DNA of 64,000 nt from Luteimonas aquatica (GTDB lineage Bacteria; Pseudomonadota; Gammaproteobacteria; Xanthomonadales; Xanthomonadaceae). Positions 37,504 to 45,378 of this stretch are shown here, piece after piece. A program made the position numbers and the translations under genes. Each line of letters begins with the position of its first letter. Position 1 is the first letter of the stretch. The DNA lies in NCBI RefSeq assembly GCF_022662575.1, contig NZ_JALBFU010000002.1:496001-560000 (forward strand). The letters run 5' to 3'. The notes below the pieces were generated by a model. The model was given only the letters and a program-made list of their open reading frames with translations, ran no database searches and had not been told where the DNA came from.

Positions 37504-37845
37504 ATGACATGGAAAGCGATGATTGCCGGAGGCCTTCTGGCGCTCGGCAGCGGGATGTTTTCCTTCGCGCAGGCGCAGGACGTCGATCCGGCGTGCATCG
37601 AACGATGCCAGGCGCGCATGCTCGAGTGCATGGATCGCGGCGGCGGCCGGACCGAATGCATGGCCGATTACCGGAATTGCCTGGACGCCTGCCCGGCGGG
37701 CGTCGCCGTCCTGGGGCTGGAAGCGGACGCCGTCGCCCAGGCGCGCTGCCGCGTCTCGCCTGGTTTCGCCGCGAGCGGCGAAGTCTCGCTGGGTTTCGCC
37801 GCGAGCGGCGAAACGCGCGGCTACGCGGCCATCGACAAGCGCTGA
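37504..37845 (+). CDS. small Cys-rich secreted protein with a captured gltA tail
   Basis: The 113-residue protein has a signal peptide (MTWKAMIAGGLLALGSGMFS, cut after AQA) and a compact Cys-rich region (CIERCQARMLECMD, then TECMADYRNCLDACP). Regular Cys spacing suggests disulfides in the periplasm or outside. A 10-residue repeat, VSPGFAASGE then VSLGFAASGE, follows. The last residues YAAIDKR match the GltA C-terminus, and the DNA match extends through the stop codon. No family is recognised. Confidence 0.65.
   Translation: MTWKAMIAGGLLALGSGMFSFAQAQDVDPACIERCQARMLECMDRGGGRTECMADYRNCLDACPAGVAVLGLEADAVAQARCRVSPGFAASGEVSLGFAASGETRGYAAIDKR
37765..37812 (+). repeat. two identical palindromes in a 30-bp tandem repeat
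   Basis: TTCGCCGC-GA-GCGGCGAA occurs twice (37765-37782 and 37795-37812), each a perfect 8-bp stem, 30 bases apart. They encode the two 10-residue repeats of the small Cys-rich protein. Confidence 0.85.
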
Positions 37846-37890
37846 GGTTTCACCAAGGCGGCGGCGCCGCCATCTGGCTCGATGCGCCGC

Positions 37891-38568
37891 TCACTGCGGC
37901 GCGTCACCCTCGACGGCGTAATCGTCCAGATACACCGGCGGCAGGCGCGCGGCCTCTTCCAGCCATTCGCGCAGCGCGGGGCGCGCGAGCATCGACGACA
38001 TCCAGGCCCGGGCCAGCGGCCAGCGCGCGGTGTCCGGCGCGTGCGCGGCCAGGCGCACGACGGTGGGCGCGAAGGCCAGGTCGGCCAGCGACAGCGCGCC
38101 GGCCAGATGCGGCCCGCCGCTGGCCGTCAGCTCGTCCTCCCAGACCGCGAACAGCCGCTGCGCCTGCGCGTGCTCGCCTGCCGTCATCGGCCGGCGGCGG
38201 GGATAGAACGCGCTCTCGAACGACAGCCTGGCGCACAGGCCGGAGAGTCCGGAATGCTGCCAGGCCAGCAGCGAACGGACATGCGCGCGCGACCTGATCT
38301 CGGCGGGGAGCAGCCTGCCGCCCGACAGTTCGTTGGCGTATTCCATGATGGCGAGCGAGTCGTAGACGACCGTGCCCTCGTCCACGAGCACGGGGACGGC
38401 CGCCGGCGGCGAGAACGCGCCGATCCTGGCGAGATTGCCGTGGCGCTGCGGCTTGCGGATGTCGACCACCTGTTCCTCGAAGGCGATCTCCGCTTCGCGC
38501 AGCGCCAGCCAGGCGCGCAACGCCCAGCTCGACGCGTTGCGCGTGCCGCTGTAGAGAATCCGCGCCAT
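37891..38568 (-). CDS. glutathione S-transferase family protein
   Basis: The 225-residue protein has an N-terminal thioredoxin-like GST domain (YSGTRNASSWALRAWLALREAEIAFEE, AAVPVLVDEGTVVYDSLAIMEYANE) and a C-terminal all-helical domain. The VPVLVD and DSLAI elements bind glutathione in the family. The substrate is unknown. Its ATG (38568) shares one base with the upstream gene's stop region, so the two are probably co-transcribed. Confidence 0.9.
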   Translation of the reverse strand: MARILYSGTRNASSWALRAWLALREAEIAFEEQVVDIRKPQRHGNLARIGAFSPPAAVPVLVDEGTVVYDSLAIMEYANELSGGRLLPAEIRSRAHVRSLLAWQHSGLSGLCARLSFESAFYPRRRPMTAGEHAQAQRLFAVWEDELTASGGPHLAGALSLADLAFAPTVVRLAAHAPDTARWPLARAWMSSMLARPALREWLEEAARLPPVYLDDYAVEGDAPQ

Positions 38569-39215
38569 TACGGCGCGGATTCGTAGCCGGCGATTTCCTC
38601 CTCGGCCAGCAGATGCCGCAGTTGCGCGGCGGAGGCGCGCTTCATCGGCCGCTCGTCCATGCCCGAGAGCGGGGCCTGGCGCAGCGCGTCCTCGGGCAGC
38701 ACGGTCAGGTCGAAGGACAGGTCCTCGGCGCTGAACACCCAGACCGGGAAATCACCCTCGCGCGCGCGGTCCAGGCGCAGGTGGCGGCTGCGCGCGTGGG
38801 CGGGGATGCGGTGTTCCTCGATGAAGCGCGCCACGGCTTCCGCGTCGTCCGCGTACAGCTGCAGCGCGATCGGCGAGTTGCCGTCGGCGGTCCCCTCCAG
38901 CACCGGGCCGACCAGGCGGGGGTCGAAGCCGGCGAAGAATTCCAGCGCGCGCAGGGCGGCCTCGCGGCGCACGCGCAGCGCGTCGCGCTGGCTGCCGCCG
39001 ACGAACAGGCGCTGGTACTCGCGCAGCGCGTCCTCGATCTCGCGGTTGCGCGGCAGCGAGGCGTCGTCGTGGATGCCCAGCCGGTTGGCGGCCTTGAGCT
39101 TGGCCTGGTGGTAATCGCGGATGCCGCCTTCGGCCATCAGGCGGGCGGCTTCATGGGCGAGCCGGCGACGGCGTTCGCGGGTTCGCGTCTCGGCGTGCTG
39201 ACGGGCGTGGTGCAT
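38568..39215 (-). CDS. conserved hypothetical protein
   Basis: The 215-residue protein begins with a basic helical region (HHARQHAETRTRERRRRLAHEAARLMAEGGIRDYHQAKLKAANRLGI). A mixed alpha/beta part follows (VEIYADDAEAV-like core, FPVWVFSAEDLSFDLTVLPEDALRQAPLSG). Proteins of this type are conserved in gammaproteobacteria, but I do not recognise a characterised family. ATG 39215 has GGGAG six bases upstream. It is followed directly by the GST gene. Confidence 0.75.
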   Translation of the reverse strand: MHHARQHAETRTRERRRRLAHEAARLMAEGGIRDYHQAKLKAANRLGIHDDASLPRNREIEDALREYQRLFVGGSQRDALRVRREAALRALEFFAGFDPRLVGPVLEGTADGNSPIALQLYADDAEAVARFIEEHRIPAHARSRHLRLDRAREGDFPVWVFSAEDLSFDLTVLPEDALRQAPLSGMDERPMKRASAAQLRHLLAEEEIAGYESAP

Positions 39216-39284
39216 CGCATGCTCCCGGTCCTAGCCTGCGCGCGACTGTACACGAAGTTGTATGCATGTCCACCCAACGCGGCC

Positions 39285-39344
39285 GTCGAAAACGTGCTCG
39301 TCGACAACGTGCCCACCGAAAGCATGCCCGTCGAAACCTCGGGC
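39285..39344. repeat. degenerate 15-bp tandem repeat (four units)
   Basis: GTCGAAAACGTGCTC, GTCGACAACGTGCCC, ACCGAAAGCATGCCC and GTCGAAACCTCGGGC follow each other without gaps in the non-coding stretch after mrcA. Confidence 0.7.
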
Positions 39345-39412
39345 GCCGCGCCTGCGCTGGAGAGGCGACGATGCCGGCCGGCGCCGGCGGCGCCGGGCGG
39401 GAACCCGGAGGC

Positions 39413-41998
39413 TCAGAAGATGTCGAACGCCTTCTCGTCCGGCGCCTGGTCGAGATCCTCGTTGGTATAGGTCTCCATCCGCTCCAGATCCTCGGCCTTG
39501 ACCCATTCCACGATGCCGCCGCTGCCGCCGGGGATCAGCGTGCCGTTGGCGGCCACGGTGACCTTGACCATGCCCTGGGGCGGATCGTTGCGCGCGATCG
39601 GCACGTCCTTGAGCGCCACGCGCATGAAGTCGATCCAGATCGGCAGCGCGGCCTTGCCGCCGTATTCGCGGTAGCCGAGCGAGCGGAAGTCGTCGCGGCC
39701 CACCCACACGGTGGTGACGAGATTGCCGCCGAAACCGGAGAACCAGGCGTCGCGGTGGTCGTTGGTGGAGCCGGTCTTGCCGCCGACGTCCTCGCGTCCG
39801 AGCACCTTGGCCGCCGTGCCGGTGCCGCGCTGGACCACGTCGCGCATCATCGAGACCAGCTGGTAGGCCACGCGCTCGTCGATGGCGCGCGGCGCCAGCG
39901 GCGTGCCGGGCGGCGGGGGCGGTGCCGCCACGGCGGCGGTGTCCGTCTCCTTGCCGCCCTTCTTGTCCTTGGCGCCCTTGTCCTTGTCGGGCTTGGCGGC
40001 GGTGTCCTTGTCCGCGGCCGGCGCGGCGGCCGCGCCTGGGCCGAGGTTGAAGCCGTCGACGACATTGGACACCTGGATCGCCTGCTCGCCGGAGCCGGGG
40101 CTGCAGGTGCGGCAGGCGGTCGGCGGCTTTTCCTTGAAGATCACCTTGCCGTCGCGGTCCTTGATCTCGTCGATGAACCAGGGGTTGATGCGGAAGCCGC
40201 CGTTGGCGAACACGGCATAGCCGCGCGCGACGTCGAGGGTCGGCAGCGAGGCGGTGCCCAGCGACATCGACAGGTTGGGCGGCAGCAGCGCCTCGTCGAT
40301 GCCGAAATGGCTGATGTAGCGGCGCGCGTAGTCCACGCCGATGGCGTCGAGCAGGCGCACCGAGACCAGGTTGCGCGACTGCACCAGCGCCTCGCGCAGG
40401 CGCATCGGGCCGGCGAAGTTGCCCGAGTCGTTCTGCGGGCGCCACATCTGCCCGCGGCGCATGCGGAACACCACCGGCGCGTCGAGCACGATCGAGGCGG
40501 GGTTGTAGCCGCGCTCGAAGGCGGCGGCGTAGAGGAAGGGCTTGAAGCTGGAGCCGGGCTGGCGGCGCGACTGGGTGGCGCGGTTGAACTTGCTGCCGGC
40601 GAAGCTGAAGCCGCCGACCAGCGCGCGCAGGGCGCCGGTGTCCGGTTCCAGCGAGACCAGGGTGGCCTGCGCGCGCGGCAGCTGTTCCAGGCGCCAGCTC
40701 ACCGTCACCGCGGGCGGCGTCTGCGGCGCGGCGTCGGCGTTCGCGCTCTTGCCGGCGTCGGCCGCGGGCGTCTTCACCGGCGTCTCGACCTTGCGCACGC
40801 GGGCGACGTCGCCGCGCGCGAGCAGGGCGGAGGGCGCGCGGCCGGTCCAGCGGCTGCTGGCGGCATCGAGGGTGAGCGTGGTGCCGTCGGCCAGCACCAG
40901 GTCGGCGGTGCCGGCGCCGCTGCGCAGCACCAGCGCCGGCAGCAGGCCACCCTGCGCCACGGTGCCGCGCAGGCGCGCGGCCGCGGTGGCGGCGTCCTCG
41001 CCGGGCGGCAGGTCGAAATGCTGCTCGACCTTGGTCCAGCCGTGGCGATGGTCGTAGGTGGCCAGGCCGTCGCGGATCGCCTTGTCGGCGGCCGCCTGCA
41101 TGACCGGGTCGATGGTGGTGGTGACGTGGTAGCCCTTGGTGAGCACGTCGCCGCCGAAGCGGGCGATCATCTCCTGGCGCACCATTTCCGCGACGTAGGG
41201 CGAGTACACCTCCACCGGGCGCTCGTGCGGGGCGGCGTGCATCTGCGCCGTCTTGCCTTGCGCGGCCTCGTCGCCGCGGATGTAGCCGAGCTCGGCCATG
41301 CGGTCGAGGATGTAGTCGCGGCGCAGCTTGTTGCGCTCGGGGTTGCTGATCGGGTTGCCGCTGGAGGGGAACTTGGGCGTGCCGGCCAGGGTGGCGATCT
41401 CGTCCAGGCTCAGCTGGTCGAGCGGCTTGCCGTAGTAGTACTCGGCCGCCGCGGCGACGCCGTAGGCGCGGTTGCCGAAGAAGCTCTTGTTCAAGTACAG
41501 CTCGAGGATCTCGTCCTTGCTCAGCTCGCGCTCCATCTTCATCGCCAGCAGCATTTCCTGCAGCTTGCGCATGTAGCTGTATTCGGAGCTGAGGAAGAAC
41601 TGGCGCGCCACCTGCTGGGTGATGGTCGAACCGCCGGGCACGCGCTGGTCGTTGGTGGTGGCCAGCAGCCAGACGGCACGCGCGACGCCCTTGTAGTCGA
41701 TGCCGTGGTGCTTGTAGAAGCGGCTGTCCTCGGTGGCGATGAAGGCGTCCTTCACGCGCTGGGGGACCTTCTCGATGGTGATCGGGTAGCGCCGCATCTC
41801 GCCGAACAGCGCCATCAGGCGGCCGTCGCGGGCGTAGACGTACATCGGTTCCTGCCATTCCTCGTGCCGCAGCGTCTCCACGTCGGGCAGGCGCGAGGAG
41901 ATCACCAGGTACAGCGTGCCCAGCGCCAGTCCCCCAAGGACCGCCGCGGCGACGCAAGCGATGAGTGTCCAGCGCAACAGGCGACGAAAACGTGACAT
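39413..41998 (-). CDS. mrcA: penicillin-binding protein 1A
   Basis: PBP1A polymerises and cross-links peptidoglycan. The 861-residue class A protein has an N-terminal membrane anchor, a GT51 glycosyltransferase domain ([53 protein letters not shown]), an OB-like insert, and a transpeptidase domain with SSFK ([11 protein letters not shown]), SRN and KTGS. Between SRN and KTGS there is a disordered Lys/Asp/Ala/Pro-rich stretch and a CRTC pair. ATG 41998 starts [10 protein letters not shown]; upstream open sequence is not conserved. It is divergent from pilM, the common arrangement with pilMNOPQ. Confidence 0.96.
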   Translation of the reverse strand: MSRFRRLLRWTLIACVAAAVLGGLALGTLYLVISSRLPDVETLRHEEWQEPMYVYARDGRLMALFGEMRRYPITIEKVPQRVKDAFIATEDSRFYKHHGIDYKGVARAVWLLATTNDQRVPGGSTITQQVARQFFLSSEYSYMRKLQEMLLAMKMERELSKDEILELYLNKSFFGNRAYGVAAAAEYYYGKPLDQLSLDEIATLAGTPKFPSSGNPISNPERNKLRRDYILDRMAELGYIRGDEAAQGKTAQMHAAPHERPVEVYSPYVAEMVRQEMIARFGGDVLTKGYHVTTTIDPVMQAAADKAIRDGLATYDHRHGWTKVEQHFDLPPGEDAATAAARLRGTVAQGGLLPALVLRSGAGTADLVLADGTTLTLDAASSRWTGRAPSALLARGDVARVRKVETPVKTPAADAGKSANADAAPQTPPAVTVSWRLEQLPRAQATLVSLEPDTGALRALVGGFSFAGSKFNRATQSRRQPGSSFKPFLYAAAFERGYNPASIVLDAPVVFRMRRGQMWRPQNDSGNFAGPMRLREALVQSRNLVSVRLLDAIGVDYARRYISHFGIDEALLPPNLSMSLGTASLPTLDVARGYAVFANGGFRINPWFIDEIKDRDGKVIFKEKPPTACRTCSPGSGEQAIQVSNVVDGFNLGPGAAAAPAADKDTAAKPDKDKGAKDKKGGKETDTAAVAAPPPPPGTPLAPRAIDERVAYQLVSMMRDVVQRGTGTAAKVLGREDVGGKTGSTNDHRDAWFSGFGGNLVTTVWVGRDDFRSLGYREYGGKAALPIWIDFMRVALKDVPIARNDPPQGMVKVTVAANGTLIPGGSGGIVEWVKAEDLERMETYTNEDLDQAPDEKAFDIF

Positions 41999-42347
41999 CA
42001 AGCGGATTCCCGGGGCGTGTAACAAGGGTGTCGTGGCCGCGGAAGTATAGAGGACCGGCCTGATCCGGCCCGGAACGGGGCCGTCGCCGGCGTCACCGCG
42101 CCGGGGCGGACCCCGGCGCGGGGCGGCCGGAGGTCCGCCGGCCCGGTGCCGGCGGCATGGCCCGCCGGCTCCCGTGCCGGGCGCCGGCACGAGGCGTGAA
42201 GAAGGTCTTCACGCCCGGCCGCCCCCGGTCCAAATGCGGGCATGCGACACGCTCCGAGAACTTGCCGGTTGCCAGAGGGTGAAAAGTCCGTTATCTAGTT
42301 CGGCGGGGCACGACGCGCTGAGCGCGCCCGTGAAATGGGGAGAGATT
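41999..42347. promoter_or_regulatory. mrcA-pilM divergent intergenic region
   Basis: This 349-base gap has no gene. It is very GC-rich at 42060-42190. A perfect 10-bp inverted repeat with a 3-base spacer (GGCGTGAAGA/TCTTCACGCC, 42193-42215) lies in the middle. TTGCCA (42271-42276) and TATCTA (42294-42299), 17 bp apart, are a candidate pilM promoter. An mrcA promoter was not identified. Confidence 0.5.
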
Positions 42348-43406
42348 GTGGGGTTACTCAAGAAGAGCCAGGTACCTCTGGTTGGGGTCGATATCAGCTC
42401 GACCGCCGTAAAACTGGTGCAATTGTCGCGTGCGGGCGAGCGTTACCGCGTCGAGCATTACGCCATCGAGCCGCTGCCGGCCAACGCCGTGGTGGAAAAG
42501 AACATCGTCGAGATCGACGCCGTGGCCGGCGCCGTCCGCCGGGCGTTGACCCGTTCGGGCAGCAAGGCCAAGCATGCGGCCGCGGCCGTGGCGGGGTCGG
42601 CGGTGATCACCAAGATCATCCCGATGCCGGCCGACCTGGACGACGAGGAGATGGAGTCGCAGGTCGAGCTGGAGGCCTCCAACTACATTCCGTACCCGAT
42701 CGAGGAAGTGAACCTCGACTACGAGGTGCTCGGCGCCATGCCCGGCAACGGCGAGATGGTGCAGGTGCTGCTGGCCGCCTCGCGCTCCGAGAACGTCGAG
42801 CTGCGCGCCTCGGCGCTGGAGCTGGGCGGACTCGCGGCCAAGGTCATGGACGTCGAGGCGCTGGCCATCGAGAACGCCTTCGCCCTGGTCTCGCATTCGC
42901 TCAACCTGCCGCACGGCGGGCTGGTGGCGCTGGTGGACGTGGGCGCGAGCACGACCACGCTCAACATCCTGCGCAACGGCCGTAGCCTGTACAGCCGCGA
43001 ACAGGCCTTCGGCGGCAAGCAGCTCACCGACGAGGTGATGCGCCGCTACGGACTGAGCTACGAGGACGCGGTCCTGGCCAAGCGCCAGGGCGGGCTGCCG
43101 GAAAGCTACGCGATCGAGGTGCTGGAGCCGTTCAAGGAAACGCTGGTGCAGCAGGTCGGCCGCCTGCTGCAGTTCTTCTATGCGGGCAGCGAGTTCAACC
43201 GCGTCGACCAGATCGTCCTGGCCGGCGGCTGCGCTTCCATCCCGGGGCTGGCCGAGATGGCGGTGGAGCAGCTCGGCGTGCCGACCGTGGTCGCCAACCC
43301 GCTGGCGCAGATGACGCTGGGCGGACGCGTGCAGGCGCACATGCTGCAGCAGGACGCGCCCGCGCTGATGATCGCGGTGGGCCTGGCCTTGAGGAGTTTC
43401 GACTGA
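42348..43406 (+). CDS. pilM: type IV pilus assembly protein PilM
   Basis: PilM is an actin-like cytoplasmic protein that docks on the PilN N-terminus and links the pilus alignment complex to the cytoplasm. The 352-residue protein begins VGLLKKSQVPLVGVDISSTAVKLVQLS, the first phosphate-binding motif. It has VALVDVGASTTTLNIL and IVLAGGCASIPGLAEM for nucleotide binding. GTG 42348 follows GGGGAGAGA. The stop and the pilN start overlap (TGATG). Confidence 0.96.
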   Translation: MGLLKKSQVPLVGVDISSTAVKLVQLSRAGERYRVEHYAIEPLPANAVVEKNIVEIDAVAGAVRRALTRSGSKAKHAAAAVAGSAVITKIIPMPADLDDEEMESQVELEASNYIPYPIEEVNLDYEVLGAMPGNGEMVQVLLAASRSENVELRASALELGGLAAKVMDVEALAIENAFALVSHSLNLPHGGLVALVDVGASTTTLNILRNGRSLYSREQAFGGKQLTDEVMRRYGLSYEDAVLAKRQGGLPESYAIEVLEPFKETLVQQVGRLLQFFYAGSEFNRVDQIVLAGGCASIPGLAEMAVEQLGVPTVVANPLAQMTLGGRVQAHMLQQDAPALMIAVGLALRSFD

Positions 43407-44110
43407 TGGCGCGCATCAACCTGTTGCCGTGGCGGGCCGAACGCCGCAAGCAGCGCCAGAAGGAATTCGGACTGATGCTCGGGCTGTTCGCGCTGGGCGG
43501 CGTGTTCCTCTGGTTCCTGGTGAACAGCTACTACAACGCCCAGATCGCCGGGCAGAAGGAACGCAACGCCTACATGGAGGCGCGGATCAAGGAAGTGCAG
43601 AAGCAGATCGACGAGATCAAGGAGCTCGACGAGAAGAAGGCCCGCCTGCTCAAGCGCAAGGAGATCATCGAGAAGCTGCAGTCGGACCGCTCGAAGATGG
43701 TGCACCTGTTCGATTCGCTGGTGCGCACCATTCCCGACGGCGTGGTGCTCACCTCCATCGGCCAGACGGGCGAGAAGCTCACCCTGGAAGGGCGCTCGCA
43801 GTCCAATGCGCGCGTCAGTACCTACATGCGCAACCTGGAGAGTTCGGGCTGGATGACCAAGCCGGAACTGTCGATCATCAAGGCCGAGGGCGCGGTCAAG
43901 GGCCTGCCCTACGTCTTCACGCTGATCGTGACGACGGCCAATCCGAACGCGCCGCGCGACGAGGACGGCGACGGCATCCCCGACGCGCCGCCCGCGCAGG
44001 CGCCCGGCGCCCAGGGTGCGGACGCGCCCGCCGCCGGCGCCGCGCCCGCCGCGACGCCCCCGGCCGCCAAGCCGGCCGAGGCCAAGACCGCTGCAGGAGC
44101 CACGCCATGA
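43406..44110 (+). CDS. pilN: type IV pilus assembly protein PilN
   Basis: PilN is an inner-membrane protein of the PilMNOP alignment complex. The 234-residue protein starts with MARINLLPWRAERRKQRQKE, the PilM-binding motif, followed by one membrane helix (about residues 21-41), a coiled coil (QKQIDEIKELDEKKARLLKR) and a periplasmic ferredoxin-like core. An Ala/Pro-rich tail follows from about residue 190, longer than in E. coli or Pseudomonas PilN. It overlaps pilM by 1 base and pilO by 4 bases. Confidence 0.95.
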   Translation: MARINLLPWRAERRKQRQKEFGLMLGLFALGGVFLWFLVNSYYNAQIAGQKERNAYMEARIKEVQKQIDEIKELDEKKARLLKRKEIIEKLQSDRSKMVHLFDSLVRTIPDGVVLTSIGQTGEKLTLEGRSQSNARVSTYMRNLESSGWMTKPELSIIKAEGAVKGLPYVFTLIVTTANPNAPRDEDGDGIPDAPPAQAPGAQGADAPAAGAAPAATPPAAKPAEAKTAAGATP

Positions 44111-44829
44111 GCCAGAAAAAGGTGTCGGTGAAGCAGCTGGACATCAACAGCATCGGCAGCTGGCCGCGCAAGTTCCAGATCGGCTTCTGCGTGCTGGTCA
44201 GCCTGGTGCTGTTCGGCCTGATGTGGTGGCTGCTGACCAGCGACAAGGGAACCGAGCTGGAAGGGCTGGAGGGCAAGGAGACCGAGCTGCGCGCCAAATT
44301 CGAGAAGGATCAGGGCCGCGCCGCCAACCTCGGGCCGCTGAAGCAGCAGCTGGTGCAGATGGAGCAGCAGCTGCAGCAGATGCTGCGGCAGCTGCCCAGC
44401 AAGACCGAGATGCCGGACCTGATCACGGACATCTCGCAGACGGCGCTCGCCACCGGCATCCGCAACGAGCTGTTCCAGCCCGAGGCCGAGACGCTGAAGG
44501 AGTTCTACGCCGAGAAGCCGATCAAGCTGGAGATGGTCGGCACCTACCACCAGTTCGGCGCCTTCGTCAGCGGCGTGGCCTCGCTGCCGCGCGTGGTCAT
44601 CATGACCATGCACAACATCTCGCTGAAGCCGGCCAACGCCAGCAAGGATCCGCTCGCCTCGCTGCGCCCAGGCGGCAGCCTGCGCCTGGCCGGCACGGTG
44701 AAGACCTACCGCTACCTGGACGAGCAGGAGGTCGCCGAGCAGGAGCGCCTGGCCGCCGAGGCCGAGAAGGCGGACAAGTCGAAGAAGAAGAAGAAAAAGC
44801 CCAAGGCCAGCGACGGGGAGGGGACCTGA
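44107..44829 (+). CDS. pilO: type IV pilus assembly protein PilO
   Basis: PilO pairs with PilN in the inner membrane and connects through PilP to the secretin. The 240-residue protein has one membrane segment (FQIGFCVLVSLVLFGLMWWL), a coiled coil (LKQQLVQMEQQLQQMLRQLPSKTEMPDL) and a periplasmic domain (EMVGTYHQFGAFVSGVASLPRVVIMTMHNISL). A Lys-rich C-terminal tail (KKKKKKPKASDGEGT) is present. The start overlaps the pilN stop by ATGA. Confidence 0.95.
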   Translation: MSQKKVSVKQLDINSIGSWPRKFQIGFCVLVSLVLFGLMWWLLTSDKGTELEGLEGKETELRAKFEKDQGRAANLGPLKQQLVQMEQQLQQMLRQLPSKTEMPDLITDISQTALATGIRNELFQPEAETLKEFYAEKPIKLEMVGTYHQFGAFVSGVASLPRVVIMTMHNISLKPANASKDPLASLRPGGSLRLAGTVKTYRYLDEQEVAEQERLAAEAEKADKSKKKKKKPKASDGEGT

Positions 44830-44830
44830 G

Positions 44831-45364
44831 ATGCGCATGATCATCGCTTTGCGCCCCCTGGCCGCGCTCGCCGCAGTGCTGACGCTCGCCGGCTGCGGCC
44901 GCAGCATCACCAGCACCCCGGGCGATGCGCCCAACCTCGAGGAATGGGTGGCCGAGATCAGGGCCAAGCCCGCGCCGCCGCTGGATCCCTTGCCGGTGAT
45001 GCAGCAGTTCGAGACCTTCGAATACGCCGCCCAGGCCCTGCGCGACCCCTTCAGCGACGCCTTCACCGACGAGGACTCGGGCAGCGGACCGCGCCCGGAC
45101 TCGCACCGGCGCAAGCAGCCGCTGGAGCAGTTTCCGCTGGATACGCTCGACATGGTCGGCATCATCCAGGCCGGCGGCATCGTCGCGCTGGTGCAGGCGC
45201 CGGACAAGGTCGTGTACCGGGTGCAGCCCGGCATGTACATCGGCCAGAACGATGGTCGTGTAACATCGGTCAGCAAGGATCGGATCGATCTTGTTGAATT
45301 GGTTCCAGATGGCGCAGGGGGCTGGCTGGAGAGACCGGCATCGGTCGCGCTCGAAGACAAGTGA
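44831..45364 (+). CDS. pilP: type IV pilus assembly lipoprotein PilP
   Basis: PilP is an inner-membrane lipoprotein that bridges PilNO and the PilQ secretin. The 177-residue protein has a lipobox (LTLAGC), a disordered linker, and a C-terminal beta domain (PLEQFPLDTLDMVGIIQAGGIVALVQAPDKVVYRVQPGMYIGQNDGRVTSV split across strands). The start is one base after the pilO stop. PilQ follows after 14 bases. Confidence 0.95.
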   Translation: MRMIIALRPLAALAAVLTLAGCGRSITSTPGDAPNLEEWVAEIRAKPAPPLDPLPVMQQFETFEYAAQALRDPFSDAFTDEDSGSGPRPDSHRRKQPLEQFPLDTLDMVGIIQAGGIVALVQAPDKVVYRVQPGMYIGQNDGRVTSVSKDRIDLVELVPDGAGGWLERPASVALEDK

Positions 45365-45378
45365 CTAGGGGAGAGCAG

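Noticed and set aside
39266..41995. Plus-strand open frame of 909 codons
   Set aside because: It is the antisense shadow of mrcA, whose catalytic motifs are clear.
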